DNA from: Candidatus Desulfovibrio intestinavium | Lineage (GTDB): Bacteria > Desulfobacterota > Desulfovibrionia > Desulfovibrionales > Desulfovibrionaceae | NCBI GenBank assembly: GCA_019118345.1 | Contig: DWZD01000034.1 | Span: forward strand, 1-57,548 | Length of the DNA: 57,548 nucleotides | Direction: 5' to 3' | Shown here: positions 56,326 to 57,548 of the stretch, piece after piece | How positions within the stretch are numbered: position 1 is the stretch's first letter | Layout: the number at the start of each line of letters is the position of its first letter | Translations under genes and position numbers: made by a program | The notes under the pieces: generated by a model | Told to the model about the DNA's origin: nothing | Database searches by the model: none | What the model saw: only the letters and a program-made list of their open reading frames with translations

Positions 56326-56586
56326 TCAGCAATCGCGCGGTTTGGGACCGGTGGGCACGTCTTCGGCCCGGGGCAGCAGATCCAGCGGGATGCTGAGGCA
56401 GCCCCGGAGCTTCTCATGATGACGCACGGGCATGCGGTCCTGCTTCAGGCTGATGCTGGCGGCACGCCCGGAGATGCCCAGGAGCCTGCCCAGGGCCTCA
56501 AAGGTCAGATCCCGCTCCAGCATCCAGATCTTCAGCTTGAGAATGCGGGCTTGCCTGCCGGTTTTCATTGGTATAGGCTGTTCCAT
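56326..56586 (-). CDS. Cro-like small helix-turn-helix regulator
   Basis: The product has 86 residues. LTFEALGRLLGISGRAASISLKQ is a clear helix-turn-helix (about residues 28-50), followed by a short tail (LPRAEDVPTGPKPRD). ATG 56586 has AAAGG upstream. It starts only 40 bases from the divergent repressor at 56626, so their promoters overlap: the usual layout of a CI/Cro-type switch. The family is not resolved. Confidence 0.65.
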   Translation of the reverse strand: MEQPIPMKTGRQARILKLKIWMLERDLTFEALGRLLGISGRAASISLKQDRMPVRHHEKLRGCLSIPLDLLPRAEDVPTGPKPRDC

Positions 56587-56700
56587 AAAACGACCTTTCC
56601 CTTTCGGGGTGAGAGGTAAACGTACATGTATGCAGACAATGTGAAAAATTCTTTCGTTCTTGTCAACAAAATTTCCCGAATTGAAATGAAAGATTCCAAG
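56587..56700. promoter_or_regulatory. divergent switch region of the mobile element
   Basis: On the minus strand a TTGACA followed after 17 bases by CACATT lies within the first codons of the rightward repressor and can drive the leftward genes. GACAA and TTGTC form an imperfect inverted repeat flanking this stretch. The 56635-56715 segment is AT-rich compared with its surroundings. Operators are inferred only. Confidence 0.4.
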
Positions 56701-57231
56701 AAAAACGAACTATACGAGCGCGTTGCCGCCGCCGGAAAATTTTTCGGGGGCATCCCGACGTTCGCGGAAATGGTGGGGGTGCAGTACCGGACGTTCCTCG
56801 GCTACCTGAACCGGAAGCGGCAGCACAACCTCTGGCCGCTCCTGCCCGCCATGCTGGAGGCATTCCCGCGCCTGTCGCGGCAATGGCTGTATTTTGGGGA
56901 AGGCCCCATGCTCATCGGGCACGGCACGCCGCTGGACAGGCCGGTGCCCCTGCAGGAGATCGCGGTCGCGGCCGAGGCCATGGCCGCCGAAGCGGGCGGG
57001 ACTTGGAGCGATGTGCTGACCTACATCGTGGATGCTGCACGGGCGGAAGGCGTGCGAACGGAACCGGCGGCCGACAGCCGCCAGATCCAGGAACTGCAGG
57101 CCAGATTGCTGGCAGCTCAGGAAAGGATCATTCAGCTTCAGGATGAATTGCTGACCAGGCAGAGAGAAGGACGCACCGACGCCCCCAAGGCCCTGCCTGC
57201 CGGCATTGGCGACACTGCTGCCCGCTTGTAG
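56626..57231 (+). CDS. CI-like phage repressor
   Basis: The product has 201 residues. An N-terminal DNA-binding segment (PTFAEMVGVQYRTFLGYLNR, then WPLLPAMLEAFPRLSRQWLYFGEGPM) fits the Bacteriophage CI helix-turn-helix family, with a helical C-terminal region (LQARLLAAQERIIQLQDELLT), probably a coiled coil. No LexA-type Ser/Lys autoprotease is seen, so induction would not be by self-cleavage. ATG 56626 (GAGAGG site) is chosen; ATG 56686 is a shorter option. Divergent from the Cro-like gene. Confidence 0.75.
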   Translation: MYADNVKNSFVLVNKISRIEMKDSKKNELYERVAAAGKFFGGIPTFAEMVGVQYRTFLGYLNRKRQHNLWPLLPAMLEAFPRLSRQWLYFGEGPMLIGHGTPLDRPVPLQEIAVAAEAMAAEAGGTWSDVLTYIVDAARAEGVRTEPAADSRQIQELQARLLAAQERIIQLQDELLTRQREGRTDAPKALPAGIGDTAARL

Positions 57232-57240
57232 GGTGGCGGC

Positions 57241-57280
57241 AGTAGGGGGGATCGCAAAGCCCCCCTACTGTTCCTCTTTT
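57241..57280. terminator. bidirectional terminator between repressor and HEPN-like gene
   Basis: AGTAGGGGGG pairs perfectly with CCCCCCTACT around a nine-base loop, then TTCCTCTTTT on the plus strand. It overlaps the stop of the leftward gene and serves the rightward repressor. Confidence 0.75.
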
Positions 57281-57548
57281 ATCTTAAACTGTGTAAAATC
57301 AATTTCTTTTATTTTTTCAGGAATAGTAAATATTTTTTTGTTATCAGACTCATTGTCGAAACCTCTATAGCCTCCCTCATAGCCGACAACGATAAAGTTA
57401 AGTAAGTAAAAAAGTTCGAGGCATGTAAAGGCTTTATTTATCTTCTGCTGCGTTTCGCCGCTAGGATTGGCATGAGAAATTTGATTTCTAAGAGAGCGCC
57501 ATGCTTCAATATGTTCTTTTTTTACCGCATTTTCCTTGCACAAATTTT
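57265..57548 (-). CDS. HEPN-like protein, 5' end beyond window
   Basis: The frame is open to the right edge, so only the C-terminal part of about 94 codons is seen (…CKENAVKKEHIEAWRSLRN). The segment WRSLRNQISHAN contains R-x4-H, the HEPN catalytic-type motif, followed by FTCLELFYLLNFIVVGYEGG and a charged end (FKIKEEQ). It is AT-rich (about 35-40% GC) against about 65% around it, a clear sign of recent acquisition. HEPN proteins of this kind are common in abortive-infection and toxin systems. The position next to the repressor is a typical cargo site in temperate phages. Function inferred; an Apea-like HEPN is the best fit. Confidence 0.6.
   Translation of the reverse strand, partial: NLCKENAVKKEHIEAWRSLRNQISHANPSGETQQKINKAFTCLELFYLLNFIVVGYEGGYRGFDNESDNKKIFTIPEKIKEIDFTQFKIKEEQ

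Overview
The window is a GC-rich (about 65%) bacterial chromosome segment whose gene content and order point to a Desulfovibrionaceae-type sulfate reducer. The evidence is a complete division and cell-wall (dcw) cluster, an rpoN-hpf-rapZ-PTS block, meso-diaminopimelate-type peptidoglycan enzymes and a LapG-type protease. The species cannot be named from the sequence alone.

Layout. (1) 1-8446, all leftward: two tandem membrane proteins, the complete one carrying a PstS-like binding domain; mutS2; a YqeY-family gene; rpsU; two tandem Sel1-repeat secreted proteins plus the stub of a third; and an HU gene. (2) 8565-15839, leftward: rsmA, a second-type EF-G, an orphan histidinol/aldehyde-dehydrogenase-like protein, a lipoprotein, argH and argG. 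(3) 15840-16285: control region with two 24-bp repeats exactly 60 bp apart, then a consensus promoter followed by a 10-bp-phased array of MraZ boxes. (4) 16286-33628, rightward: mraZ-rsmH-ftsL-ftsI-murE-murF-mraY-murD-ftsW-murG-murC-murB-ftsQ-ftsA-ftsZ, tightly packed with many start/stop overlaps. Together these make lipid II and build the divisome. (5) 33825-37150: a decayed prophage in which the 5' quarter of an integrase is joined to late virion genes; one of these carries a PBECR-like nuclease-fold domain. (6) 37198-39993: a LapG-like periplasmic protease next to a membrane sensor whose HD-GYP domain has lost its catalytic residues, a possible inside-out c-di-GMP signalling pair. About 700 bp of non-coding DNA lies upstream. 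(7) 40696-45294: a 2-hydroxyacid dehydrogenase, a YjfB-like peptide, trmFO, a GT61 glycosyltransferase put out of frame by a C8 tract, and a SagB-like nitroreductase. (8) 45333-49949, leftward: rpoN, hpf, rapZ and mannose-type PTS EIIA, EIIB and EIIC, with EIIC frameshifted at a nine-base homopolymer; EIID, HPr and EI are not nearby. (9) pyrG and a PurQ-like amidotransferase. (10) 53027-57548: the left end of a mobile element integrated in the anticodon loop of a tRNA-Arg(UCU). It carries an integrase, an AlpA-like putative excisionase, small genes, CII-like and Cro-like regulators, a divergent CI-like repressor and an AT-rich HEPN-like gene cut by the window edge.

The most interesting items are the LapG/degenerate HD-GYP pair, the homopolymer-frameshifted glycosyltransferase and PTS EIIC, the membrane-fused PstS-like paralogs, the HEPN cargo gene and the PBECR-like domain in the relic prophage. 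Most genome regions run leftward, with the dcw cluster as the main rightward block. Starts were chosen from ribosome binding sites and family N-termini. Coordinates are direct readings; functional calls rest on motif recognition without database searches.
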